From positions 6,316,001 through 6,380,000 of the forward strand of contig NZ_CP084541.1 in NCBI RefSeq assembly GCF_020410765.1: a stretch of DNA of 64,000 nucleotides. Direction: 5' to 3'. How positions within the stretch are numbered: position 1 is the first letter of the stretch; the number at the start of each line of letters is the position of its first letter. Below the pieces are notes generated by a model. It was not told the DNA's origin, ran no database searches, and saw nothing but the letters and a program-made list of their open reading frames with translations. This stretch comes from Streptomyces marincola. Its GTDB lineage: Bacteria; Actinomycetota; Actinomycetes; Streptomycetales; Streptomycetaceae. Positions 8,030-16,277 of this stretch are shown piece by piece. A program made the position numbers and the translations under genes.

Positions 8030-9598
8030 ATGGCCGGCACGGGCACGAAAGCGGACCGGAGGAAACAGCGGAGGCGGCGTTCAGGATCGGCGGGGGAGGC
8101 CCACTGGCTGTTCGGCGACCAGCTGGGCCCGCACTTCCTCACGCCCGCGGAGGAGGGCCCGGGGCCGGACGCGCCCGTGGTGATGATCGAGTCGCGCGCG
8201 GTGCTGCGCCGCCGCCGCTTCCACCGCGCCAAGGCCCACCTCGTCCTGTCCGCGATGCGCCACCGCGCCGCCGAACTCGGTGACCGCGTGCACTACGTGC
8301 GGGCCGGCACCTACGGGGAAGGACTCGCGCAGGCGGCGCCGCGCGGGCGGCTCACGGTGCACCACCCGACGTCGTGGGCCGCGCTCGGCCTGGTGAACGG
8401 CATCGACCGGGTGACGGTGCTGCCGGCGCGCGGGTTCCTCGTGCCGCTCGCCGACTTCCGGACCTGGGCCGATGAGCACGGCGGCGCGCAGGGCCTGCGG
8501 CAGGAGGGTTTCTACCACTGGGTGCGCAGGCGCCACGACCTGCTGATGGACGAGGGCGACCCGGAGGGCGGGCGGTGGAACTACGACCGCGACAACCGCG
8601 AGCCGCCGCCGCGCGACGCCGGAACCCTGGACGTTTCGGGACCCTACCGGCCGCGCGAGGACGACATCGACGACGAGGTCAGGCGGGACCTCGACCGCTG
8701 GGAACGCGACGGCGAGGTCTCCTTCGTCGGGCGCGACGGGCCGCGTCTCTTCCCCGCCACCCGGCGGGAGGCGCTGGCCGCGCTGCGCCGCTTCACCGAA
8801 CGGCGGCTCGCGGGCTTCGGGCCGCACGAGGACGCCATGCTCGCCGACGATCCGGTGATGAGCCACAGCCTGCTCTCCTCCTCCCTCAACCTCGGGCTCC
8901 TCGACCCGGCCGAGTGCGTCGCGGCGGCGCAGGACGCCTGGCGTTCCGGCTCGGTGCCGCTGCCCAGCGCCGAGGGCTACATCCGGCAGGTGGCGGGCTG
9001 GCGCGAGTACATGTGGCACCTGTACTGGTACTTCGGCCCCGACTACCGCCGCGAGAACGCGCTGGAGCACACCGCCCCGCTGCCCGACTGGTTCACGGAG
9101 CTCGACGCGGACGCGGTGACGGCACGCTGCCTGTCCACCGTGCTCGCGCAGGTGCGCGACACCGGCTGGACCCACCACATCCCGCGCCTGATGGTGCTCG
9201 GCAGCTACGCCCTCCAGCGCGGCTGGCATCCGGAGGCGGTGACCGACTGGTTCCACCGCTGCTTCGTCGACGGCTACGACTGGGTGATGCTGCCGAACGT
9301 CGTCGGCATGTCCCAGTACGCGGACGGCGGGCGCATGACCACCAAGCCGTACACCTCCGCGGGCGCCTACATCAACCGGATGAGCGACTTCTGCGGCCCG
9401 TGCGCCTACCGCCCGGGCGACCGCGTGGGCGAGCGGGCCTGCCCCTACACCGCGGGCTACTGGGGTTTCCTGCACCGCCAGCGCGACCGGCTCTCCGGCA
9501 GCGCCCGCATGCGGCGTCCCCTGGCGAACCTGAAGCGGCTGAAGGACCTCGACAAGGCGCTCCGCCAGCTGCGGCGTGCGGGCGACGCGCCGCCGTGA
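8030..9598 (+). CDS. FeS-type (6-4) photolyase/cryptochrome-like protein
   Basis: A 522-residue flavoprotein of the bacterial iron-sulfur photolyase/cryptochrome group (PhrB/CryB type), expected to repair (6-4) photoproducts or sense blue light. It starts with a Rossmann-like HWLFGDQLGPHF segment and ends with the FAD-binding helical region (PSAEGYIRQVAGWREYMWHLYW, HHIPRLMVLGSYALQ). Four cysteines at residues 367, 455, 458 and 471 have spacings 88, 3 and 13. From memory this is exactly the spacing of the [4Fe-4S] ligands of Agrobacterium PhrB (350, 438, 441, 454). GAGGGAG precedes the ATG. It converges on the phosphatase / cobalamin-sensor / STAS operon, suggesting one light-response locus. 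Confidence 0.93.
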   Translation: MAGTGTKADRRKQRRRRSGSAGEAHWLFGDQLGPHFLTPAEEGPGPDAPVVMIESRAVLRRRRFHRAKAHLVLSAMRHRAAELGDRVHYVRAGTYGEGLAQAAPRGRLTVHHPTSWAALGLVNGIDRVTVLPARGFLVPLADFRTWADEHGGAQGLRQEGFYHWVRRRHDLLMDEGDPEGGRWNYDRDNREPPPRDAGTLDVSGPYRPREDDIDDEVRRDLDRWERDGEVSFVGRDGPRLFPATRREALAALRRFTERRLAGFGPHEDAMLADDPVMSHSLLSSSLNLGLLDPAECVAAAQDAWRSGSVPLPSAEGYIRQVAGWREYMWHLYWYFGPDYRRENALEHTAPLPDWFTELDADAVTARCLSTVLAQVRDTGWTHHIPRLMVLGSYALQRGWHPEAVTDWFHRCFVDGYDWVMLPNVVGMSQYADGGRMTTKPYTSAGAYINRMSDFCGPCAYRPGDRVGERACPYTAGYWGFLHRQRDRLSGSARMRRPLANLKRLKDLDKALRQLRRAGDAPP

Positions 9599-9631
9599 CC
9601 GCCCGGCACGCAGGGCAGCGCGCCGAAGGTC

Positions 9632-10015
9632 TCAGGGCTGGCCCGGAGCCGGTTGTTCAGGAGCCGGTTGGTCGGGCGCCGGCGCGTCGGTGAAGTGCGC
9701 GAGCGTCCCGGTGATGCCGAGAACGCGTTCCAGCGCGGCCGGCCGGTTGTCCAGGTGCAGCCGGGTGCCCGTCACGTCGGCGCGGCGCCTGATCATCAGC
9801 AGGATCGAGAGGCCGGCGGAGTCGCAGCCGGCCAGCCGGGCGCAGTCGAGCCGCAGGTGCCGGGGCGCGGGTCGCCGTTCCAACTGGCGCTCCGCTGTGG
9901 CGAGCAGTTCGTCCGAGGTGTCGTAGTCGAGGTCGCCGGTGATGGATATGGAGACATCGCCGGCGCTGTCGGTGCTCGTGGCGAGGCTGAACGTGTGGTC
10001 GGGGAGCGAGTGCAT
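9632..10015 (-). CDS. STAS-domain anti-sigma-factor antagonist
   Basis: A 127-residue SpoIIAA/RsbV-like protein. Residues about 8-108 are a STAS domain with the phosphorylatable serine in DCARLAGCDSAGLSIL (about Ser66). The C-terminus is an unusual Pro-rich tail of repeated PAPxQ units. Such proteins bind anti-sigma kinases when dephosphorylated and so free a sigma factor. The ATG at 10013-10015 lies 13 bases after the cobalamin-sensor stop, as the last gene of a three-gene operon. The operon's SpoIIE-type phosphatase is the natural activator. No RsbW-type kinase or sigma factor is encoded nearby. Confidence 0.9.
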   Translation of the reverse strand: MHSLPDHTFSLATSTDSAGDVSISITGDLDYDTSDELLATAERQLERRPAPRHLRLDCARLAGCDSAGLSILLMIRRRADVTGTRLHLDNRPAALERVLGITGTLAHFTDAPAPDQPAPEQPAPGQP

Positions 10016-10028
10016 GCGATTTTCCGGT

Positions 10029-11129
10029 TCAGGGGAGCGGCGGTGACGGGCGGGAGCCGAGTGCCGCCCGGCCGTGCGCCAGGTGGCGGGTGGCACGGGG
10101 GAAGTCCGTCAGTTCCCCGGCGAGCAGGTCGAGGGCGGGGGGCAGTGACGACGACGGCACGCCCCTGGCCTCAAGGATGTCAGCCGTCCAGGCGAGAAAG
10201 CCACTGAAGAGGTCCGCGTCGTCGACGTACAGCGACACGGCCAGGAAGTCCACGATGTGCGCGACGTCCTGCGCCGTGTGCTCCCGCTGCGGTTCGGTGT
10301 AGCCGCGCATGAACGGCAGGCGCTCTTCGAGCCCCGCCGCCGTCGCGCGGACCAGGGCCCGCCGGCCGCGCGCCACGAGGGTGTACTCCTGGTCGGTCAG
10401 GTGCGGCAGGTCGTCGACGGCCTGCTGCGTGGGCCGCGGCCGTGTGCGCGGCGGCCCCTCGCCGAACGCCGCCGCCGCGGCCCGCCCGTCCGGTGCCCAG
10501 GCGTCCGCGCCGAGGAGACGCGCGTAGCGGCCGTGCGGACCGAACGCCGCGCCGCCGGCGAGCACGGGCACCCCGATCGCCTGGCACGCGGTGATCGCCG
10601 CGTGCGCGGTGGGCAGCCGGGTGGCGATCGAGGAGGACAGCGCCACCGCGTCGGGTCCCGTTTCGTGGAGGTGCGCCACGAGGTGCGCGGTCGGCACCTG
10701 CGCGCCGAGGAAGTCGACCCGGAAACCGCGGCGGCGCAGGACCTCGGCCAGCAGCCTCGCCGGCAGGGCATGCCACTCCCCGTCCACACACGCCACGGTC
10801 ACCCGCGGCCCCGGGCCCGCGGGTGAGCGCGGCGCGGCGCGCGGCGGGAGGTCGGCGATCACGCGGTCGTTGATGGCGGTCGCGGCGTGCTCCTGCGCGA
10901 CGCCGATGCGGGCGGCTGCCCACTCGGCGCCGACCCGCGCCTGCGTCGGCGCGATCACGTCGAGCAGCACATCCTCGATCTCCGCGCCCGCGTCCACGGC
11001 CGAACGTACGGCGCGCCCGGCGGCGAACTCGTCCCGGTCCATGAGCGCCTGCCACAGGGCGGCACGGGCGTCGGCCAGGAACGCGGGCCCCGAGGAACGG
11101 GACGGGTCCGCGGTGATGAGAGACGTCAT
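10029..11129 (-). CDS. HTH-less CarH-like cobalamin-binding photosensor protein
   Basis: A 366-residue protein with a helical-bundle segment (about 15-95) followed by a B12-binding Rossmann-like domain (about 108-215: VTVACVDGEWHALPARLL, FRVDFLGAQVP, AVALSSS, VPVLAGGAAFG), then a C-terminal helical domain of unknown role (about 230-366). The helical part has W70-x9-E80-H81, the motif that caps adenosylcobalamin in CarH/LitR photoreceptors. His120 in EWHALP is the candidate lower axial ligand; the usual following Gly is Pro123. There is no MerR DNA-binding domain. Its ATG overlaps the phosphatase stop (ATGA), so it probably acts by protein contact in the phosphatase/STAS pathway. Confidence 0.85.
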   Translation of the reverse strand: MTSLITADPSRSSGPAFLADARAALWQALMDRDEFAAGRAVRSAVDAGAEIEDVLLDVIAPTQARVGAEWAAARIGVAQEHAATAINDRVIADLPPRAAPRSPAGPGPRVTVACVDGEWHALPARLLAEVLRRRGFRVDFLGAQVPTAHLVAHLHETGPDAVALSSSIATRLPTAHAAITACQAIGVPVLAGGAAFGPHGRYARLLGADAWAPDGRAAAAAFGEGPPRTRPRPTQQAVDDLPHLTDQEYTLVARGRRALVRATAAGLEERLPFMRGYTEPQREHTAQDVAHIVDFLAVSLYVDDADLFSGFLAWTADILEARGVPSSSLPPALDLLAGELTDFPRATRHLAHGRAALGSRPSPPLP

Positions 11130-12847
11130 GCGGTCCGCCTGCCCGGCGCACGTCCCGATATCGCTGCGGAAGCCGGTGCGCCGGGCGCGGTGATCGCGAG
11201 CAGGGCCATGTCGTCGTGCCGGCCGTCGCCCACCCACTCGGAGGCGAGCATCTGGACGCGTTCGACGACCGCTTCCGCGGGCATCCCGGCGCAGCCGGCC
11301 AGGGCCGCCCTGAGCCGTTCCTCGCCGAACTCGGTGTTCCCGAGCGGGCCGCCCCGCGCCTCGCTGATGCCGTCGGTGTAGAGCAGGCACGTCTCGCCCG
11401 GCGCCAGTTCGACGGTGGCGGTGGTGGCGCCGACCTCGGGCAGCGCCCCGACCAGCGTCCCCCCGGTCTCGGCCGCCTCCACCGGGCCGGCGTCGCGCAC
11501 GATCAGCGGCGCGGGATGACCCGCACTGGTCAGCCGCAGCCGCACGCGGGAGCCCGCCCTGGCCACCGACGCCAGAACCAGCGTCGCGAACCTGGCGTGG
11601 TGCGAGGTCAGCAGAGCGCCGTTGAGCAACTTCAGAACCTGTCCGTGGTCGGCGGCGAGCGGGAGCAGAGCATGCAGCGTACTGCGGATCTTTCCCGTGA
11701 GCACAGCCGCGTCCAGGCCCTTGCCGCACACGTCGCCCAGCACGGCCAGGGACTCCTGCTCGTCTCCCGCGCCCGGGTGGACGTCGTAGAAGTCGCCGCC
11801 GACGCGCTCGGTGACCCGCGAGGGGCGGTAACCACCGGCGAACTCCACCCCGTTCACGCGGCGCAGCCGCGGCGGCAGCAGTTCCCGCATGAGCGTGGCG
11901 GTGATCCCGGCCTGCTCCGCGTAGAGCCGCGCCGCGGAGACGGCGGCTCCCGCGCGGGCCGCGAACAGCCGCGCGAGTATCTCCTCGCCCTCGTCGAACG
12001 CCGCGTGGTCGGTGCGGCGCAGCAGGATCAGGGCGCCGGCCGGCACACCGTGACCGGGCAGCGGAGTGACCACGACGGAGCCGACCGGGCCGGGCAGGCC
12101 GTCGGGAACGGCCCACGCGGGCAGGGCGGACGGGTCGATCCACCGGGACGGCACCGGGGGGAAGCCGCGGAGCGCCTCGTCGAGACCGGGCACGTCGGCC
12201 GGGGAGAGGTCGACCACCGTGGAGGTCACCTCGCCCGAGGGCAGGCCGTGGGTGACGGCGTGGCCGCGCCTGCCGGTGGGCGCGGCGACCACCACGGCGG
12301 CGTCCGCGAGGTGCGAGGCGGCCATCCGGGCGGCCACCTCAAGGCACCGGTCCACGTTCAGCGAGGCGAGCAGCGCGGTCGACGCGTTCGAGAGGAACGC
12401 GGTGCGCCGCCGCTCCTCGCGCAGCGCCGCCTCGGCGCCGGCCCGCTCGGTGTCGTCGAGCAGCCACCAGACCACGTCCCCGTCCTGTCCCGGCGTCGGG
12501 TGGGCCGACAGCGTGCGCCCGCCGTGGGTTCCGCGCACGGCCTGCGCCCCGCCCCCGCCGTCCCGCGGGTGCGCATCGGTCAGCCACCCGGGAACGGCTC
12601 CCTCCAGCCCCGCGCCCGACCTGGCGCGTGGGAACAGGGCGGCGGCCCGCGCGTTGAGGCCGCGAACGACGCCCGAGCGGTCCGCGACGAGCACAGGGCA
12701 GGGGGCGTCGAGCCAGGCGGGACCGAGGCTCGGGGGCGAAGCCTGCCCCTGGAGGGCGGCGTTCTGGGAGATAGTCACGATCGGAGGCCCGCGTGCCGCG
12801 AGCCCCACCACCTTCCGTGGGACGAAGCCGGGGTCACTCCTCACCAT
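11126..12847 (-). CDS. SpoIIE-type PP2C phosphatase with PAS/GAF sensory region
   Basis: A 573-residue RsbU-like serine phosphatase. A PAS-like N-terminus (CPVLVADRSGVVRGLNARAAALF, about 49-71) is followed by a GAF-like region (about 150-310) and a PP2C SpoIIE domain (about 340-555). PP2C metal-binding signatures are present: GGDFYDV, GDVCGKGLDAA, LLYTDGISEAR and GRHDDMALL. The expected substrate is the phosphorylated STAS protein of the same operon. The start is uncertain: ATG at 12845-12847 has weak ribosome-site support, and a GTG at 12776-12778 would remove 23 residues. It is first in the operon, with the cobalamin sensor overlapping its stop. Confidence 0.9.
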   Translation of the reverse strand: MVRSDPGFVPRKVVGLAARGPPIVTISQNAALQGQASPPSLGPAWLDAPCPVLVADRSGVVRGLNARAAALFPRARSGAGLEGAVPGWLTDAHPRDGGGGAQAVRGTHGGRTLSAHPTPGQDGDVVWWLLDDTERAGAEAALREERRRTAFLSNASTALLASLNVDRCLEVAARMAASHLADAAVVVAAPTGRRGHAVTHGLPSGEVTSTVVDLSPADVPGLDEALRGFPPVPSRWIDPSALPAWAVPDGLPGPVGSVVVTPLPGHGVPAGALILLRRTDHAAFDEGEEILARLFAARAGAAVSAARLYAEQAGITATLMRELLPPRLRRVNGVEFAGGYRPSRVTERVGGDFYDVHPGAGDEQESLAVLGDVCGKGLDAAVLTGKIRSTLHALLPLAADHGQVLKLLNGALLTSHHARFATLVLASVARAGSRVRLRLTSAGHPAPLIVRDAGPVEAAETGGTLVGALPEVGATTATVELAPGETCLLYTDGISEARGGPLGNTEFGEERLRAALAGCAGMPAEAVVERVQMLASEWVGDGRHDDMALLAITAPGAPASAAISGRAPGRRTA

Positions 12848-13113
12848 GCCCCCGGGAGGGCGGCGCGGACAAGTGGCGCCATCCTGGCACCGGCGCGCGC
12901 CCGCGCGGATGTGTCACCGACGCGATGCGTATGCGTCCGGTGCGCGTCCGCGGCGTGTGGGTCACTCACCACGGACGAAGCGCCGTTGCCCCGCTGCCGT
13001 TCGGCGGCACCGCGAGGCCCCGCGTACGGGAACGCCCGACGGTGTAACGCGTCGGCGGGCGCACGCGGGCGCTGATGCCCGGCGCGCGTGCGCGGTGGGC
13101 TGTGGGCCGGCCG

Positions 13114-13341
13114 TCACTCGGGTCGGCCGCGTGGGATGCGGGGGTTGTGGCGGCGGGCGGCCCACAGGACGGTGGTGCGGTTCATGACGAATGTCTCGCC
13201 CGAGTGGAACTGAAGCCGTTTGCGTCCGGCGCCCAGTGCGGTCAAGTCGCGTACGACGAGGGGCTGTCCGCCGATCATGATCTGATCGCCGACGGCGACG
13301 GTGCGGGCGTCGATCTCCACGGCGATGATGACGCCGTTCAC
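13114..13341 (-). CDS. Small conserved protein, paralog of 17403-17636
   Basis: A 75-residue protein of unknown function with alternating beta-strand text (VGDQIMIGGQPLVVRDLTAL, GRKRLQFHSGETFVM), suggesting a small beta-barrel of OB/SH3-like type. It aligns along its whole length with the 77-residue product at 17403-17636, including the shared ends GGQP, VVRDLTALG and RIPRGRPE. The GTG at 13339-13341 overlaps the TGA of the zinc-ribbon gene (GTGA). It is the last gene of micro-operon copy 1. Function not recognised. Confidence 0.7.
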   Translation of the reverse strand: MNGVIIAVEIDARTVAVGDQIMIGGQPLVVRDLTALGAGRKRLQFHSGETFVMNRTTVLWAARRHNPRIPRGRPE

Positions 13342-13505
13342 CGGTTGGTCTCCTCGGTCGGTTCGGTGTCGGGGGCGGGTTGAGGGGCGGGCGGGCGCAG
13401 GTGGGCGCAGGCGCTCGCGGGGTAGATCAGGGCGTCGCAGTTCGGGCAGTGCGCGCCGTCCTCGCGGCGGTCCAGCTCCGGGCCGAGGTGGCGACATGCG
13501 GACAT
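13338..13505 (-). CDS. Small zinc-ribbon-like protein, copy 1
   Basis: A 55-residue protein starting at the ATG at 13503-13505 and reading MSACRHLGPELDRREDGAHC then PNCD. Cys4, His6, Cys20 and Cys23 could form a zinc site; the tail is Pro-rich and acidic. It aligns closely with the 59-residue product at 17633-17812. It is preceded by a TAGGAGCACG segment in which the stop of the upstream membrane-protein gene overlaps the ribosome site, and its own stop overlaps the next start. Found by translating by eye; function unknown. Confidence 0.65.
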   Translation of the reverse strand: MSACRHLGPELDRREDGAHCPNCDALIYPASACAHLRPPAPQPAPDTEPTEETNR

Positions 13506-13514
13506 GACGTGCTC

Positions 13515-13676
13515 CTACGGGGCGAGAACGAAGCATGCGACGAGCAGGCAGGCGAGCGCGGCGCAGGTGGCCGTGATCAGCAGTTCGCCGGTGTGCGCGC
13601 CCAGCCACCCGGCGGCGCGGGCGGCGCGGTGGGGTCGGCGGCGGTGCCGCGCACGACCGCGTGTCGACGCGCTCAC
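13515..13676 (-). CDS. Small single-span membrane protein, copy 1
   Basis: A 53-residue protein from GTG 13674-13676. It has a very basic N-terminus (RGRARHRRRPHRAAR) and one hydrophobic C-terminal helix (LLITATCAALACLLVACFVL), fitting an inner-membrane anchor with a positive cytoplasmic side. It aligns with the 53-residue product at 17822-17983. The stop lies 9 bases before the zinc-ribbon gene. The GTG overlaps a TGA that ends a short frame reading ALERAR, which matches the last residues (ALEQAR) of the 127-residue protein of copy 2 and looks like a remnant. Confidence 0.65.
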   Translation of the reverse strand: MSASTRGRARHRRRPHRAARAAGWLGAHTGELLITATCAALACLLVACFVLAP

Positions 13677-13994
13677 CGCGCCCGCTCCAACGCGCAGTTG
13701 TCCAGGGGGATGGCGATGAGTGTCCGGCATGATCGGCTCCTATGGCGCGTTGATTACTGCGGCTGCACGTCTGTGACCTGGCACGCACCACCCGAGGCAC
13801 TCAGCGTGATCGCCAATGGGCTCTGGGTAGTGGGCTGCCAGCATCCACGCTCCGCAAGGACGCGACCATCGGCGTTCGGTGCCATTCGCGGACATGTATT
13901 GCCGTCTCGCCGCCGTCTTCGCGGCAGGCGTCTTGCCACCCGTCCTGGTCGGGTAGAAGGGTCGTGGATCAGATGGGTCAGGACAGGGGATTGC
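13677..13994. other. Intergenic region with remnant of a deleted micro-operon gene
   Basis: No intact gene seen. On the minus strand the last codons before the copy-1 membrane-protein start read ALERAR then stop, like the C-terminus of the 17980-18363 product. The rest of that gene is not recognisable upstream, so a deletion is likely. The right part must carry the promoter for the regulator starting at 13995. Confidence 0.45.
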
Positions 13995-15332
13995 GTGAGG
14001 ACTCCGTTCGAAACGCTCGCCACCGAGCGCGGATGGCAACGGTTCAGTGTTTTTCAAAGGCGCTACGAGGCCGCCGCTCGCACGTTGGCCGATCGGCTTC
14101 GCCGGCCGCAGCTGCGTACCGCGACCATCAGCGCCCGCCAATTCACGCGCTGGATGAAAGGCGAGGTGGAATCGGCCCCGCGCCATGACGCACGCCTCAT
14201 CTTGGAGCATCTGTTTGAAATGCCCGTTGAGCAGCTCCTTGGTACGGCATCCCCGGGCGCGAACGTGTCTGAGACGTCGGCGCACCGCCCGGCGTTCGAA
14301 GCCGGACTCAAGGAGGACGTGGTGATGTCTGCGGCCCGTGACTCAGCCCGCTTCGCAGCTCGTGCGGAGCAGACCAACGTCGGCCCCCACACACTCGACC
14401 AGATCCGGGCCGACATCATGCGGATACTCGCCACCTACCCCAACCGCTCCGTTGAGCCCCTGTTCTGGGAGGTCAAGGAGATTCGGGATCGTACCTTCGA
14501 ACTGCTCGAAGGCCGTCAGCCCCCGGCATACACGAGGGACCTCTACCTGGCCGCTGGCGTGCTGTGCGGAATCCTGGCCAACGCGAGTTTCGATCTCGGC
14601 CGCCTGGAAGCCGCCGAGACGCAGGCCCGCGTGGGCTTCCTCTGCGCTGAACTAGCGGGTCATAACGGGCTGCGCGCATGGCTGCGTGGCCTCCAGGCAT
14701 TGATGGCTTACTGGGACGGCAGAGGACGGGACGCGGTGCGTTTGGCCGAAGCCGGGTTGGAATTCCCGCCCGAGGGAGGCACCGCAGGTGTGCGGCTGGC
14801 CAGCATCGCGGCCCGGGCCTACGGTCAGCTCGGCATGCACACCGACGCGCAGGACGCGCTGGCGCTCGCGGACGAACTGCGCGGGCAGGCGACCGGTGAC
14901 GGCGACCTCGGCGGCATGATGGAGTTCCCGCGCGAAAAGCAACTGTTCTACGCGAGCACCACGTTGCTGTGGCGGGGCGATACCCATGCCGTCCAACAGG
15001 CCGAACAGCATGCCGGAGAAGCCGTCCGGCTCTACGAGAGCGCACAGCCTGGCGAGCGCAGGCTCGGAGAGCTGAGTCTCGCCCGGCTGGACTTGGCCCG
15101 CTCCCGACTCATGGCCAGCGATGTCGAAGGGGCCGCCGCTCAAGTCCACACCGTGCTCGGCATCGCGGCGCGGCGCCGCACCGAGAGCGTGACTCGTTGC
15201 CTCGACCGGTTCGCCCGCGACCTGGCCGGCACACCGGCCGGAGCGTCGCGCGTTGCCCTCGGTGTGCAGGAGGCCATCGAAGCGCACCGCCGTCGGGGAC
15301 CGCGCGCGATCCCGGGGGGAGATGTCCAGTGA
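13995..15332 (+). CDS. HTH/tetratricopeptide-type regulatory protein
   Basis: A 445-residue soluble protein. Residues about 15-85 resemble a degenerate XRE-like DNA-binding region common in Streptomyces (RQFTRWMKGEVESAPRHDAR, then LEHLFEMPVEQLLG). Residues about 150-430 are helical, tetratricopeptide-like repeats (LYLAAGVLCGILANASFDLG, AYGQLGMHTDAQDALALADE, LGELSLARLDLARSRLM). The GTG at 13995 follows AGGGGATT. It is coupled by a GTGA overlap to the NAD(P)-binding oxidoreductase downstream. Regulator/oxidoreductase pairs of this kind recur in actinobacteria, but the role here is not known. Confidence 0.7.
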   Translation: MRTPFETLATERGWQRFSVFQRRYEAAARTLADRLRRPQLRTATISARQFTRWMKGEVESAPRHDARLILEHLFEMPVEQLLGTASPGANVSETSAHRPAFEAGLKEDVVMSAARDSARFAARAEQTNVGPHTLDQIRADIMRILATYPNRSVEPLFWEVKEIRDRTFELLEGRQPPAYTRDLYLAAGVLCGILANASFDLGRLEAAETQARVGFLCAELAGHNGLRAWLRGLQALMAYWDGRGRDAVRLAEAGLEFPPEGGTAGVRLASIAARAYGQLGMHTDAQDALALADELRGQATGDGDLGGMMEFPREKQLFYASTTLLWRGDTHAVQQAEQHAGEAVRLYESAQPGERRLGELSLARLDLARSRLMASDVEGAAAQVHTVLGIAARRRTESVTRCLDRFARDLAGTPAGASRVALGVQEAIEAHRRRGPRAIPGGDVQ

Positions 15333-16165
15333 CCACCGTTGCGTTGCTGCACCCGGGCAGCATGGGCGCGGCCATCGGTGCGGAGGCCGTCCGAGCAGGA
15401 ACGCGCGTGCTGTGGGTGCCACTCGGCCGCAGCGCCGCCACCCGCGAACGCGCCGAGCAGGCCGGGTTGGAAGCGGTGGACTCCCTGTCGGCGGCCGTGG
15501 CCGCAAGTGACGTCGTGCTTTCGGTGTGCCCTGCCCATGCCGCCGATGGCGTGGCTGAGCAAGTGGCCGGTGTGCCGTTCGACGGGATGTACATCGACGC
15601 CAACCCGACCGCCGTGCCCCGTCTGGAACGGATTGCCGCTCTGATGGCTCCCCGCCCGGTGATCGATGCGTGCATCTTCGGGCCCGACGCCGACCGTCAG
15701 CGGATCGCCCGGATCTACGTGGCCGAGCAGGCCAACGCCCTTGGCCTGCTCCGAACGGTCTTTCATGGCACGCGAGTCGATGTCCGCCCGGTCTCGGGGG
15801 GCTTCGGCAGCGCCTCCGCCCTGAAGTTGGCGTTCAGCGCCTACCAGCGCAGTGCGCGAGCGCTCGCCGCCCTGGCCTACGCTCTCGCCGAGGAGCACGG
15901 TGTCGTCGCCGAGGTTCTGGCCGAGGCGCAGGACATGCCGCGAGCCGACCTGACCGACCCGGGTTTCATTCCGACGCTCGCCAGCCGCGCATGGCGGTGG
16001 CAGCACGAGATGCGCGAAGTGGCGCAGGCTCTGCGCGGTGCGGGCCTGCCCTCCGGGATCGCCGAAGGTGCGGCCGACCTGATGTCCCGTTGGGATTCGA
16101 TGAAGGACGTAGCGGCGGAGTCTCTGTCCCCCGACGACGTTCTTCCGTTTCTGCGCGACCGGTAG
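15329..16165 (+). CDS. NAD(P)-binding 6-phosphogluconate-dehydrogenase-like oxidoreductase
   Basis: A 278-residue protein with an N-terminal Rossmann fold (VALLHPGSMGAAIGAEAVRAG, a GxxGxxxG-like dinucleotide site) followed by ASDVVLSVCPAHAADGVAEQ and YIDANPTAVP, as in beta-hydroxyacid dehydrogenases. The C-terminal half is helical (SASALKLAFSAYQRSARALAALAYALAEE), with Lys in the expected catalytic helix. The GTG overlaps the stop of the upstream regulator. The substrate is unknown; imine- or hydroxyacid-reducing activity would fit the family. Confidence 0.8.
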   Translation: MTTVALLHPGSMGAAIGAEAVRAGTRVLWVPLGRSAATRERAEQAGLEAVDSLSAAVAASDVVLSVCPAHAADGVAEQVAGVPFDGMYIDANPTAVPRLERIAALMAPRPVIDACIFGPDADRQRIARIYVAEQANALGLLRTVFHGTRVDVRPVSGGFGSASALKLAFSAYQRSARALAALAYALAEEHGVVAEVLAEAQDMPRADLTDPGFIPTLASRAWRWQHEMREVAQALRGAGLPSGIAEGAADLMSRWDSMKDVAAESLSPDDVLPFLRDR

Positions 16166-16277
16166 CCCTCGGACCCGGTGCGGACGGCTGCGGGACAGCA
16201 CGGGCACGCGGTGGGCTCGGGCTGTTCCTCGCCGCCCTGGTCCTCGTTCATCGGCGCCCCTTTCCTGAATACGGGTC

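Noticed and set aside
13380..13994. A long upstream extension of the TPR regulator's frame
   Set aside because: The frame is open only because it runs opposite the micro-operon genes; the ribosome site and sensible protein text begin at GTG 13995.
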